Under the pieces are notes generated by a model, which saw only the letters and a list, made by a program, of their open reading frames with translations, made no database searches and was not told the origin of the DNA. Positions 1 through 7,964 of a stretch of 15,640 bases of DNA are shown in pieces. This DNA comes from SZUA-287 sp036397975 (GTDB lineage Bacteria; Bacteroidota; Ignavibacteria; UBA10030; UBA6906). The position numbers were made by a program, and so were the translations under genes. Where the stretch lies: NCBI GenBank assembly GCA_036397975.1, contig DASWHW010000145.1, positions 1-15,640 of the forward strand, given 5' to 3'. Position 1 is the first letter of the stretch. Each line of letters begins with the position of its first letter.

Positions 1-18
1 ACAACGACGCTCACTCAT

Positions 19-49
19 TTGATATGGCTATGTTGAAGCTCTGTATAAA
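19..49 (+). promoter_or_regulatory. Weak candidate promoter for the T9SS cargo pair
   Basis: TTGATA (19-24) and TATAAA (44-49) are separated by 19 nt, which is long for a sigma70 promoter. A small hairpin, TCGACG (78-83) with CGTCGA (92-97), lies in the leader between it and the start at 168. Seen in sequence; promoter function is a guess. Confidence 0.3.
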
Positions 50-152
50 ATTAGTTGTGCTTCCGCCAAAAAGACGGTCGACGATTCGACTCGTCGAGCG
101 GGCAGACGTTCCATGCCACACACGAATTCACACATCTCGCAATCATGCTTCA

Positions 153-161
153 CGAAAGGAG
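153..161 (+). promoter_or_regulatory. Ribosome binding site deciding the 168 start
   Basis: The stretch gaaaggag ends 6 nt before ATG 168 and is a good Shine-Dalgarno sequence. The in-frame ATG at 24 has no comparable site and would add 48 residues of basic, non-signal-like sequence ahead of the signal peptide. Confidence 0.8.
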
Positions 162-167
162 TTCACC

Positions 168-2888
168 ATGAAGCCGCGCACCCTTAACTACAGTGCAATG
201 TTCCTGTTGATGGTAACACGCCTCTTCTTTGTTTCCAGCCACGCCCGGGCACAAACTGAATGCCATTACATTCCCTCTACTTCCCTCTCAACAGATACTT
301 TGTCGTATAGTTTTTCAGGAGGTACTTTTGAAAGCTATGGCTGCGCGCCAATTGATCCCACATATTGGTTAGCAGGTTATGGGATGTCAGTCACAGTTAC
401 TTTTGTCAATCCTGAACAATATCCATCCTTCAGAGTATGGGGAATGAATGACGATGACACCGCTTCTGTAAGTGTTCATGGAGTGAGTTACCCCCTGACT
501 TCATCGTCTGCATCGTATGACCCTAAGGTAGTGTGCGGCGTTTCGCCGGGACCTAACGGAATTTTCTTCTCAGGAGGAAATATCGTTGGCGCAAACAGTA
601 ACTCCCAGAGTAATTATTCTTATCAGGATATTCAATTGCATACAATAGATGTGACCTCTTTCACCGTAACGGGAATTAGTGGCGATGGATGGGGCTTTGC
701 AGGGGTTTTAGTGGATTGTCCTCTGCAGGGATTGATAATAACCAGTCCCAAGGCTGGCGAGCTCTGGATTGCAGGTGAACAGGACACCATTCGATGGTCT
801 GCACCGCCAGGACTCCAGCTGCGGATTGAATTCAGTGATGATGACGGTGCAACCTATTCCACGGTCGCGACCAATATTCAATCGGATTCGAACCATTACG
901 TGTGGGACATACCCCCGGCGCTCTCAAGAAAATGCCGGATCAAGCTCATCGATATCGCCGACGAAAGTACGTACGCGGTGAGCGAACGGTTTAAGGTCAA
1001 GGGATATCAACTCACCCGATTGAGAACAGACAGCTCGTATGAAGCCTTCCTTCCGGACCTGCATGGCTGGCGTTTCCTGAATACTGCCGACACCATGTGG
1101 CCGGGCTCATGGTGGAGTCAATTCAATTACCAATCCGGTCTCGACCCGTATACAAACGAGTTGTACCCCGATGATAACCCCTTCGCCAGTGCTTTCTCAG
1201 ATGATTTTGTCGACTGGCCGTTGTTCGTGAAATCTTTCCTGCCTTCACGGTGCTATCTTAGCCTGACGCCACCTGTCTATTCTCCGAGCGCGGCATTTCA
1301 GTGGGGAGAAACAACCATTCCCTACGGTGGTTCGTGCGATGGATTCGCCATTTCCAGTTTGCTGGCATTTGATTTCGAGCAGGCATTCCTTGATTCATTT
1401 CCATCCATCGGTACGTACGTGAACCTTTATGACCTGCCCGTCAACGACGAGCGACGCAAGGTCATCAATCAACTCTGGGAGTATCAGTTTGGTGTCGAGC
1501 ATTTGAACTATGTTCTCCCTCGTCAGACTGGCACACGCCCCCGCGAGACTTTGGCCGAACTCAAGACAATGCTGCTTGCAGACTCAGGCGATCACCGGTA
1601 TCTACGGGCTATTGACCAGGGTGTTCCGCGTGTACATGCCCTCGTTCCATATCGCCTTGAGAAAGACGGGTTCTCGCCCGGGGTACACAACGTTTTTGTT
1701 TACGACTGCAACCTTCCGGGAGTAACCTCAACGTTTGTTGCTATTGACAGCTCAACCGATTCTTGGGAGTACGCAATATCCGGCTACAGTGGCAACAAAG
1801 GTCTCTTCCTGATGGATCCTGTGAGCGGGTTTCTGCCCCATCCGACGCTTGGTACTTCCCCGCTTGCGGTGTACAACTTGGGAGACAGCCTCCTCAGGGT
1901 ATTCATAACATCGGCAGCTTCAATTGTCATCACGAACTCAACGGGAGAGACAATCGGTTTTGGCGACAGCACAGTGACAAGTACATTCGCTGAAGGAATT
2001 CCCATCCTCCCTCCAACCAGCCGCTATCAGCCTCCAATCGGATATTATATTCCAATGGAGAGGTATTCAATCGATCTAAGCGACATGACAGATTCCCTCG
2101 TTCGTCTCTCATTCTTTTCTGATTCGATAATCTATGGGTATCACCGGCGCGATGCACTTTCAACCCAAACCGACAGGCTTGCGTATGAGACAAACGGAAT
2201 CAGCCTTCGTAATACAGACACTCAGCCAAAGCTCGGTGAGTTTAAGACCATCATCCGGGAGGGCAATACTGAAAAAGCCATCGAGATTGGTGGATATATA
2301 AACGACCAGAATGACTCAAGCTTCTTTGGTGCGATAAACCATGACCATCTCAAGCTCGTGAACGCAGGAAGCCAGAAACAATTCTCACTTAGACTTCTGA
2401 ATGCAGCCGCTGCCGGCCAATCGAGGTTCCTTCACATCGGGCTAGACATTCCTTCAAACTCTTCCGAAGAGATTGTTCCCACATGGACGAATCTGGGGCT
2501 GCCTGTCACGATCTACATTGATCTCGGTAACAACGGCACCATTGACGACACAGTGTTCATTGGAAATACACTGGATGTGGATGAGCAAGGCTTGCCGGAG
2601 ATCCCGAAAGAGTATAGTCTTGCACAGAACTATCCCAACCCGTTCAACCCAGTTACGCGAATTGAGTACGAAGTGCCACACGCAAGCCGCGTGAGACTGA
2701 CGGTGTATAACGTACTCGGCCAACTTGTGACAACGCTTGTCGATGAGGAACGACCTGCCGGGCGTTTTGCAGCTGAGTGGACTGGCAACAATGTGAGCAG
2801 CGGGGTGTACTTCTGCAGACTTGAGGCGAGGCAAAATAGTGGGCAATTCCTGTTTTCACGCGTGAAGAAGATGGTTTTGATGAAGTAA
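168..2888 (+). CDS. T9SS-exported surface protein with papain-like Cys/His/Asp domain
   Basis: The product is 906 aa. The start at 168 is preferred over an in-frame ATG at 24 because a GGAG lies 6 nt upstream (158-161) and a signal peptide follows at once (basic MKPR, hydrophobic MFLLMVTRLFFV, cleavage near SHARAQ). Residues about 25-185 match no family I know. Residues about 188-285 (ITSPKAGELWIAGEQDTIRW) resemble the Ig-like Kre9/Knh1 type domain common in secreted bacterial proteins. Residues about 380-530 look like a papain-fold cysteine peptidase: GGSCDGFA with Cys390, then VHALVPYR with His490, then VFVYDCNLPG with Asp513. A second beta-rich region of unknown role follows, and residues 816-906 form the T9SS type A sorting domain (QNYPNPFNP, VYNVLGQLV, C-terminal KKMVLMK). 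Expected location is the cell surface or medium. The secretion route is a confident call. Peptidase activity is inferred from the spacing of three residues only; a non-catalytic papain-like domain is the alternative. It sits 47 nt before the next cargo gene and is probably co-transcribed with it. Confidence 0.87.
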   Translation: MKPRTLNYSAMFLLMVTRLFFVSSHARAQTECHYIPSTSLSTDTLSYSFSGGTFESYGCAPIDPTYWLAGYGMSVTVTFVNPEQYPSFRVWGMNDDDTASVSVHGVSYPLTSSSASYDPKVVCGVSPGPNGIFFSGGNIVGANSNSQSNYSYQDIQLHTIDVTSFTVTGISGDGWGFAGVLVDCPLQGLIITSPKAGELWIAGEQDTIRWSAPPGLQLRIEFSDDDGATYSTVATNIQSDSNHYVWDIPPALSRKCRIKLIDIADESTYAVSERFKVKGYQLTRLRTDSSYEAFLPDLHGWRFLNTADTMWPGSWWSQFNYQSGLDPYTNELYPDDNPFASAFSDDFVDWPLFVKSFLPSRCYLSLTPPVYSPSAAFQWGETTIPYGGSCDGFAISSLLAFDFEQAFLDSFPSIGTYVNLYDLPVNDERRKVINQLWEYQFGVEHLNYVLPRQTGTRPRETLAELKTMLLADSGDHRYLRAIDQGVPRVHALVPYRLEKDGFSPGVHNVFVYDCNLPGVTSTFVAIDSSTDSWEYAISGYSGNKGLFLMDPVSGFLPHPTLGTSPLAVYNLGDSLLRVFITSAASIVITNSTGETIGFGDSTVTSTFAEGIPILPPTSRYQPPIGYYIPMERYSIDLSDMTDSLVRLSFFSDSIIYGYHRRDALSTQTDRLAYETNGISLRNTDTQPKLGEFKTIIREGNTEKAIEIGGYINDQNDSSFFGAINHDHLKLVNAGSQKQFSLRLLNAAAAGQSRFLHIGLDIPSNSSEEIVPTWTNLGLPVTIYIDLGNNGTIDDTVFIGNTLDVDEQGLPEIPKEYSLAQNYPNPFNPVTRIEYEVPHASRVRLTVYNVLGQLVTTLVDEERPAGRFAAEWTGNNVSSGVYFCRLEARQNSGQFLFSRVKKMVLMK

Positions 2889-2923
2889 GGCCAGAACTTC
2901 TTCGATTTTATTCATCAATCTCC

Positions 2924-2928
2924 GGAGG
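2924..2928 (+). promoter_or_regulatory. Ribosome binding site of the beta-helix gene
   Basis: GGAGG sits 7 nt before ATG 2936. No promoter is evident in the 47-nt gap after the previous stop, which supports a two-gene transcript. Confidence 0.75.
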
Positions 2929-2935
2929 TTCAACC

Positions 2936-5893
2936 ATGAGACACGCGCTTCTGCTGCTCGTACTCCTTCCAATGTGGCTGCTTCAGGCACAACCACTCAA
3001 TGGCCCATACACCGTCGGCGGGACATCGCCCGACTTTGCTACGCTGCAAGATGCGGCAAGCGCTGTCAAGTCACGCGGCGTCTCGGGGCCGGTGTTCCTC
3101 AACATCCGACCGGGAACGTATACTCGCGATGGCGGTACGAGCACGCTCTTCGTACTCGACAGCTCCATTGCCGGCGTCTCTCCCATCAATCGGATCACCT
3201 TCCAGCCCGACGCTGCATCAGGAGGCAATGTTGATAACGTCATTCTCCAGGCGGATTTCAACAGCAGTTCCATCCGGATTCTTGTTCGCCTTTCAGCAGA
3301 CTATGTCACGCTACGAAACCTGACGTTCAAGGACGCCGACTCTCTGGGTACGCCGGTGGGCCACTTCATCCTTGCGAGTGGTGATACTCGGAATCCAACA
3401 CTGGACGGCTTGGAAGTTGACGGCTGTGAATTCGTCGGAACCCCTTATTTCATTGCCGGGGGACAGTTTGGAACGGATATCGGAATCGGATCAAATCAAA
3501 GCCTGACAAGCGCCAGCTTCACGCGCAACCGGTTCTACAGGGTGTGCCGGGCTATTACCAACGTCAGCGGGGGCCGGGGCGGCAACTTCGTTGTTGAAGA
3601 CAACGAGTTCTATCAAGGTTATCGGAGCGCCACAGGATCGGGAAACCCGTTGGGCACCGCCATTGAGTTGGCGTGCACGTATGCCTCGGTCAAAAGGAAC
3701 ATCATCGACCTTGCCGGCGGAAGAGGAGCCAAATCTGGGATTGAGGTGATCTTCGCAACGACGGCGATCATCGAGCGCAATCTTATCAGGAACCGCGTTG
3801 CCATCGGTGGACCCTTCGACGATTTTACTGGCATCTCTGTGCGAAACCCACTTTTCGTGACGGACTCCATCACCATTGCCAACAACGCCATCGTCTCAAA
3901 CGCCGCTACCGTAAGAACCTACTGCATGAGCATCGAAACGCCGAACGCGAAGGTCCTGTACAACACGATGGTGAATGTCGCGGGAGCAGGTGGCGCCAAC
4001 ATCGCCCTGATTCTGACGGGAAATAACTGCACTGTGCTCAACAATATCATTCTCGAATTCAGTAGTGCAAGTTATGTGGCATTCGACCAGGGATTCTCCG
4101 GCCAGGCTCAGAATCTTGTGTCGGACCATAACATCATCTTCCTTCCGGAAGGACACGGTGCTTCCGGTCTCGTCCGTAGTAACGGCACCACGTTTACGAG
4201 CCTTGCCGGATATCAGGCAGGAACAGGATTGGATTCCCATTCTGTTTCCAAATCAATCAGCTTCGCAGACGGATTCCATCTTGACACCTGCCAGGCTCAG
4301 GACCCAGACCTGAACGCCATTCCTGTTCCCGGCATCAGTGTTGACTTTGATGGCGGCCAGCGCGACAGCGTGAAGCCGTTCAAAGGTGCCGATGAGAGTG
4401 TGCGCATACCGTTCGACATGTTCGCCGACGGATTCCGCGTAGGATTGCCAGGGCCGCCGTTATCACTGGCGGCGGGAGATTTCTTCGATAATGACAACGA
4501 CGACGATATCGTCGTGCCTACGTATGATAACCGTCAGGTTTTGCTCTTCCGTAATCAAAGACCGGCGAGATCGTTTGTTCAAGCGGGGTCGTTGCCTACC
4601 AGCGTCCAGCCGACAGTGATAAAACTCTTCGATTTCGACCGGGATGGGAATCTCGATCTGATTGTGGGTGGAGATGAGCCTGCTCTGGATGTTTTCTGGG
4701 GTGACCCGTCGGGTGGATTTGGCTCCCGCGTGACGGTCCCAACGTTCGGTAGAGTCAGGTCACTGGAGCCGGAGCCGTTCAATCAAAACCAATTTCCAAT
4801 TATCTGGATTACTGAAGACAATGGATTCCTGCCAACGACGGGTTTTCTGGGATATATTCAAAACCTCGGAGGCCGACAGCTTTGTCATGAGATCAAACAC
4901 CGTCAAGGTCCGCCTCCTTCTTTTTTCTATATCCCCGATACAATTCAAACTCCCATGACAGACCTCGCCGTGGGTAACATTGATACGAGTAGCTACAATG
5001 AGGTAGTCGCCCTCGGTTCCGGTCCACTTGTCGCTTTTCACGGGTTGCATGGGGTTTTCCTGGCAGGGTTCCCATGCAACGAGAGTGCCTACGATGGATT
5101 CTACAACCAGCACCAATTTGGTACAGCCTCATACGTGGGACACTCCTCCAGTATCGTCCTGGGGGATTTTGATGGAGATGGAGACAATGACCTCCTGACA
5201 ACCAGTGCGTCGGAGAATACCTGCGTGCTGATCAGGAATCAGGGTAACTTGAACTTCTCTGTGGAGTCCATACCTGCAGAACGCTCACGCGGTATTGTTG
5301 CACTTGATTATGAGAACGATGGCGATCTCGACTTCGTAACAACGAACCGGACTCTCTATGACCGTGGCATAACCGTCTTCCTGAACGACGGCTTGGGTAG
5401 TTTCACCGCGAAGCCGAACTGCTTCTTCCCGTTCGCGAGCGGGTTTCCCAATGGCATCATTGCTTCGGATTTCGACGGCGATAACAAGACGGACATCGCC
5501 ATTGCATCGTCGTTTGATTCACTCTTCGTGCTCTATAATCTCGGCGGGTTCAATGGAACGACCGGCGTCGAGGAGCGTCCACAGCAACAGGTACCAACGG
5601 AAGTCTCGCTTTCACAGAACTATCCCAATCCGTTCAATCCATCAACGACGATTAGATATCATGTCCCGGTGGCGAGCAATGTTTCGCTGAGGATCTACAA
5701 CATTCTTGGGCAAGAAGTGGCCACGCTGCTGGACGAAGGTCAACCTCCCGGGAGCCACGTAGTGCGGTGGAACGGACAGAACACATCTGGTCAGCAGGTG
5801 AGCAGTGGTGTGTACTTCTATCGGGTGGAAGTGAAGCCGGTTGGCGAGCAGTCACCGTTTGCAGGTGTGAAGAAGATGATCCTCATCAGATAA
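2936..5893 (+). CDS. T9SS-exported right-handed beta-helix / FG-GAP repeat protein
   Basis: The product is 985 aa, starting at ATG 2936 with GGAGG (2924-2928) 7 nt upstream. A signal peptide (MRHALLLLVLLPMWLLQAQ) leads into a pectate-lyase-like right-handed beta-helix over residues about 24-480, opening with YTVGGTSPDFATLQDA and rich in N-xx-I/V-xx-N turns. Residues about 500-870 carry at least five FG-GAP/VCBS calcium-binding-type repeats, recognisable by D-x-D-x-D-G-x-x-D cores: FFDNDNDDDIVV, FDFDRDGNLDLIV, GDFDGDGDNDLLT, DYENDGDLDFVTT and SDFDGDNKTDIAI. Residues about 888-985 form the T9SS type A sorting domain (QNYPNPFNPSTTIRY, IYNILGQEVATL, final KKMILIR). Such beta-helix plus VCBS proteins are generally carbohydrate- or surface-interacting adhesins or structural proteins; no catalytic residues can be assigned. 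It follows the previous cargo gene by 47 nt. A decayed paralogue lies at 7965-8653, so this family has been duplicated locally. Confidence 0.9.
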   Translation: MRHALLLLVLLPMWLLQAQPLNGPYTVGGTSPDFATLQDAASAVKSRGVSGPVFLNIRPGTYTRDGGTSTLFVLDSSIAGVSPINRITFQPDAASGGNVDNVILQADFNSSSIRILVRLSADYVTLRNLTFKDADSLGTPVGHFILASGDTRNPTLDGLEVDGCEFVGTPYFIAGGQFGTDIGIGSNQSLTSASFTRNRFYRVCRAITNVSGGRGGNFVVEDNEFYQGYRSATGSGNPLGTAIELACTYASVKRNIIDLAGGRGAKSGIEVIFATTAIIERNLIRNRVAIGGPFDDFTGISVRNPLFVTDSITIANNAIVSNAATVRTYCMSIETPNAKVLYNTMVNVAGAGGANIALILTGNNCTVLNNIILEFSSASYVAFDQGFSGQAQNLVSDHNIIFLPEGHGASGLVRSNGTTFTSLAGYQAGTGLDSHSVSKSISFADGFHLDTCQAQDPDLNAIPVPGISVDFDGGQRDSVKPFKGADESVRIPFDMFADGFRVGLPGPPLSLAAGDFFDNDNDDDIVVPTYDNRQVLLFRNQRPARSFVQAGSLPTSVQPTVIKLFDFDRDGNLDLIVGGDEPALDVFWGDPSGGFGSRVTVPTFGRVRSLEPEPFNQNQFPIIWITEDNGFLPTTGFLGYIQNLGGRQLCHEIKHRQGPPPSFFYIPDTIQTPMTDLAVGNIDTSSYNEVVALGSGPLVAFHGLHGVFLAGFPCNESAYDGFYNQHQFGTASYVGHSSSIVLGDFDGDGDNDLLTTSASENTCVLIRNQGNLNFSVESIPAERSRGIVALDYENDGDLDFVTTNRTLYDRGITVFLNDGLGSFTAKPNCFFPFASGFPNGIIASDFDGDNKTDIAIASSFDSLFVLYNLGGFNGTTGVEERPQQQVPTEVSLSQNYPNPFNPSTTIRYHVPVASNVSLRIYNILGQEVATLLDEGQPPGSHVVRWNGQNTSGQQVSSGVYFYRVEVKPVGEQSPFAGVKKMILIR

Positions 5894-5906
5894 GGACATT
5901 TGTCCT
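5893..5906. repeat. Small perfect palindrome just after the beta-helix stop
   Basis: AGGACA, a 2-nt TT spacer, then TGTCCT. It begins at the last base of the stop codon. There is no T tract after it and the loop is too short for a normal terminator, so no role is assigned. Confidence 0.3.
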
Positions 5907-5989
5907 CCCTGAAGGGGTGAAAATTCTTGGCAAGCGTGGAGGGTGCGAGTACCTTATGCAGCACACCAGACGCTGGGGAAGAGGAACAA

Positions 5990-6311
5990 TCACCATAGCG
6001 GGAGAGACACTCACGGCTTGCTTCTTGAGTTCGTTCGAGACCCGGAGCTGACCATAGGCAGGCTTCTCCAAGGTGAATGCGAGACTTCGCATTCTCGATC
6101 TGTTGATCGATCCGGTTCATCAGATTCGGTTTTCGTCGTGAAATTATCTGAAGCGCCAGTTCTCCACCGGTCTCATACAGCTCTTTGAACCGATAGAAAC
6201 TGTCGCGAAAATAGCCAATGACCTTACATGCCTCACAGAGACATTCCCCAAGGTCTGGGCAAACTTCAACAGCCCAAGCTCATTCTGGATAATCTTCTGA
6301 TCTGTTGTCAT
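5990..6311 (-). pseudogene. IS481-type transposase, truncated and frameshifted N-terminal relic
   Basis: Reading the minus strand from ATG 6311, a perfect AGGAGGT (6313-6319) precedes a protein beginning MTTDQKIIQNELGLLKFAQ and continuing to GNVS. After about 6235 homology carries on in a second frame (EACKVIGYFRDSFYRFKELY, then ETGGELALQ and RRKPNL). After about 6087 it moves to a third frame (FTLEKPAYGQLRVSNELKK, then SPA). Stitched together this matches from memory the helix-turn-helix N-terminal half of the IS481-family transposases annotated in many Bacteroidota and proteobacteria. The DDE catalytic half is absent: recognisable homology stops near 5990, with a faint continuation at most to about 5945, and the beta-helix gene ends at 5893. 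Two frameshifts plus 3' loss make it nonfunctional. Family assignment is from recalled homologues, not a search. Confidence 0.8.
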
Positions 6312-6323
6312 CTACCTCCTGTA

Positions 6324-6356
6324 TGACACATGATTGATTGAAGATACAAAGTGTCA
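6324..6356. repeat. TGACAC/GTGTCA inverted repeat upstream of the transposase relic
   Basis: TGACAC (6324-6329) and GTGTCA (6351-6356) are separated by 21 nt. They lie just upstream of the relic's ribosome binding site, where the terminal region of the element or a transposase operator would be expected. It also marks the switch from ordinary composition to the AT-rich methyltransferase segment. Assignment as an element end is inference; the opposite end is not present for comparison. Confidence 0.4.
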
Positions 6357-6365
6357 GATAAAATC

Positions 6366-7310
6366 CTAACTACTGCATTTTTTTAACATTCTTCTTATTT
6401 TGTATATTAATTTTACTCCAAAAACTTTTTTTATATATTGTTTTATTCTATATTTCGTTCCATATTTAATGAAGTTTTCATTATGGTATGTGAATATTGT
6501 TTCAATGTAATTTATAAAATAGGCGTTATAATATTTTCTTACCCATTCCACAATATCTAATTGTTCATCCTTATTGGGTATGTAACTCCATTTGATAGTT
6601 AGTAAATTAAAGATACCGTATAAATTTTGAGTCGTTTCTTTACCAATTTTCACCGCACCAATATTTGGAAAATAAGCTCTTTCCCATTTTGCGTTTTCAT
6701 TAAAATTCCCCTGTAATATTTTATGTCCAACAATTGAACTCATTAGCAAATTATTTGTCAGACTCCATTGCCATTTCTTATATTTTGCGGTATGTAGATT
6801 TACATCATGAAATACAACTATTGCGTCTTCCGTCAAATACGGTAAAACCATTAGTAAATCTAATATCTCTCCTGGGTTTGAGTGTGCCGTATCAATCATG
6901 CAAAAATCTATACCAGAGCCGATTTTATCCAAAAACTTCAATGCCAAACCACCGCCAAACAATTCCCATTGGTTCTTTAAATTTGGGTAATCATCTACAA
7001 TATATCCCACTTTCTTATCTTGATTCATATACCAATATGGCAAATAATCTATTGAATATAGTTTTGCATCGGGACAAGCCCTTATCGCGTTTAACATAAT
7101 AACCGATGATCCACCGGAGCTTACTCCTAACTCAAGTAATTTTTTGGGTTTATTTCTTATTATCAGACCATTTAGAAATTGCCGTTCCGCAATTGACATT
7201 TCAGAGACTTTTGTATAGGCATCATCAAGTCTTTCCAATATTTCATTCTCGCCATTTGTTGGTGTAAATATTTCAATATTTCCCAGATCATCAAAATTTG
7301 CCAATGTCAT
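6366..7310 (-). CDS. Class I SAM-dependent methyltransferase (Methyltransf_24-like), AT-rich
   Basis: The product is 314 aa. ATG at 7308-7310 has GAGG (7316-7319, minus strand) 5 nt upstream. The Rossmann-type SAM fold shows as motif I LLELGVSSGGSS (residues 58-69), an acidic strand end in YSIDYLP (89-95), DFCMIDTAHSN (135-145) and VVFHDVNLH (165-173), the pattern of the Methyltransf_24/cephalosporin-hydroxylase-like family. The last 30 or so residues are strongly basic. Relatives often modify sugars or secondary metabolites in surface-polysaccharide clusters, but the substrate cannot be read here and no glycan gene is nearby. The gene is very rich in A/T codons (many aat, ata, tta, aaa) while both flanks are balanced, so recent horizontal acquisition is likely. 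It is transcribed opposite to its large neighbours and looks intact. The end reads LKKCSS then TAG; I see no terminator after it. Confidence 0.82.
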   Translation of the reverse strand: MTLANFDDLGNIEIFTPTNGENEILERLDDAYTKVSEMSIAERQFLNGLIIRNKPKKLLELGVSSGGSSVIMLNAIRACPDAKLYSIDYLPYWYMNQDKKVGYIVDDYPNLKNQWELFGGGLALKFLDKIGSGIDFCMIDTAHSNPGEILDLLMVLPYLTEDAIVVFHDVNLHTAKYKKWQWSLTNNLLMSSIVGHKILQGNFNENAKWERAYFPNIGAVKIGKETTQNLYGIFNLLTIKWSYIPNKDEQLDIVEWVRKYYNAYFINYIETIFTYHNENFIKYGTKYRIKQYIKKVFGVKLIYKIRRMLKKCSS

Positions 7311-7373
7311 AACCGCCTCGGTTATTCGTTTGAGTTTTGTGCTTTACTTGCCAACCAATTCAAAACACAATTT

Positions 7374-7445
7374 CGCACAACCGCCTGAGTGCACCCACTT
7401 GCGTTTAGCGGCGTATCCGTGTTGGCCAAATGCACTCGGTTGGCG
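7374..7445. repeat. Imperfect ~70-bp palindrome, attC-like in form
   Basis: The left arm CGCACAACCGCCTGAGTGCA (7374-7393) pairs with the right arm TGCACTCGGTTGGCG (7431-7445) around a 37-nt centre. The innermost 7 bp (GAGTGCA/TGCACTC) and the AACCG/CGGTT blocks are perfect; the left arm carries extra unpaired bases. An AAC...GTT palindrome of this length with extrahelical bases recalls an integron attC site, and it sits just upstream of the acquired methyltransferase. The outer boxes fit the RYYYAAC/GTTRRRY consensus poorly (one or two mismatches each), so this is at best a degenerate attC. Confidence 0.45.
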
Positions 7446-7663
7446 TTTATTCAGTTCATGAATGCCGAACGAGCCTTCTGGCCCCAGATCACTCACACAT
7501 CCATGCAACCGTCTTCGCCCTCATCACAACATCGCCGGGAATACTACAGCAGGTCGACCTGAACACGCGGCTCACGCGATCTAAGCGCCACAGAAGGTAA
7601 GACCACCACGATGCCAAGCACGGCGGAAGAGTAAGGGCTATCCCGGTCCACAATACTCAATTC

Positions 7664-7693
7664 TTTCTTGGCGTTCCTGGCGCCTTGGCGGTT
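7664..7693 (+). repeat. cttggcg-type dispersed repeat motif
   Basis: Three near-9-nt units run together: TTCTTGGCG, TTCCTGGCG, then CCTTGGCGG followed by TTA. Read on the minus strand the stretch encodes NRQGARNAKKE. Motifs of this kind (accgccaag / cttggcg runs, giving RQGAKNAK-like peptides) recur in noncoding DNA of many bacteria as far as I recall. Here it lies in otherwise gene-free DNA. Only one copy is present in the window. Confidence 0.5.
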
Positions 7694-7894
7694 AATATCC
7701 TCAAGCATCAGGTCATGGTTGAACGTAAGGAAGTTACCGCTCGCGGTGTACATATTCAATAGCCATTTCGCCGGCGGAAACTCCATCCGTGCTGGCCAAT
7801 CCCGACTTGGAGAAGCCCTGGTTTGGTATCCGCAGACTTTACGCCTGCACTACTCGCTCGAGATCGTTTCGGAAAGTCTTACAGCAAGAAAGGC

Positions 7895-7935
7895 GAAAGC
7901 CGGTTCAAGATGGGGTCAGCCCTGTCCCGGCTTTC
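7895..7935. repeat. 9-bp perfect inverted repeat with 23-nt loop
   Basis: GAAAGCCGG (7895-7903) and CCGGCTTTC (7927-7935) form a perfect stem. The loop contains GGGGTCAGCCCTGTCCC, which recalls the GGGTCAG/CTGACCC sequences found at ends of REP-like or Y1-transposase-associated elements. There is no T tract on either strand, so it is unlikely to be a terminator. It lies 30 nt before homology to the beta-helix gene begins. Confidence 0.5.
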
Positions 7936-7964
7936 AATGAGGGGGGATTTGTACTGGTCAAAGG

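Larger units (their letters stand above)
7311..7964. other. Gene-free interval with repeats between methyltransferase and pseudogene
   Basis: I find no convincing gene here. Small open frames exist, including an 80-codon minus-strand frame at 7544-7786, but they lack ribosome binding sites and their longest shared motif is simply the repeat at 7664-7693. The interval holds an imperfect palindrome (7374-7445), a short cttggcg-type repeat (7664-7693) and a 9-bp inverted repeat (7895-7935), each listed separately. Composition returns from AT-rich to balanced shortly after 7370. It reads as decayed accessory DNA. Confidence 0.6.

Noticed and set aside
24..167. N-terminal extension of the first cargo gene from ATG 24
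   Set aside because: No ribosome binding site, and it would bury the signal peptide 48 residues inside the protein; ATG 168 has both a good ribosome site and a signal peptide.
7551..7560. 10-bp perfect palindrome AGGTCGACCT
   Set aside because: Too short to be significant on its own and not near a promoter or gene start.
7544..7786. 80-codon minus-strand frame
   Set aside because: No ribosome binding site, no recognisable domain, and its only notable motif (NRQGARNAKKE) is the translation of a DNA repeat.
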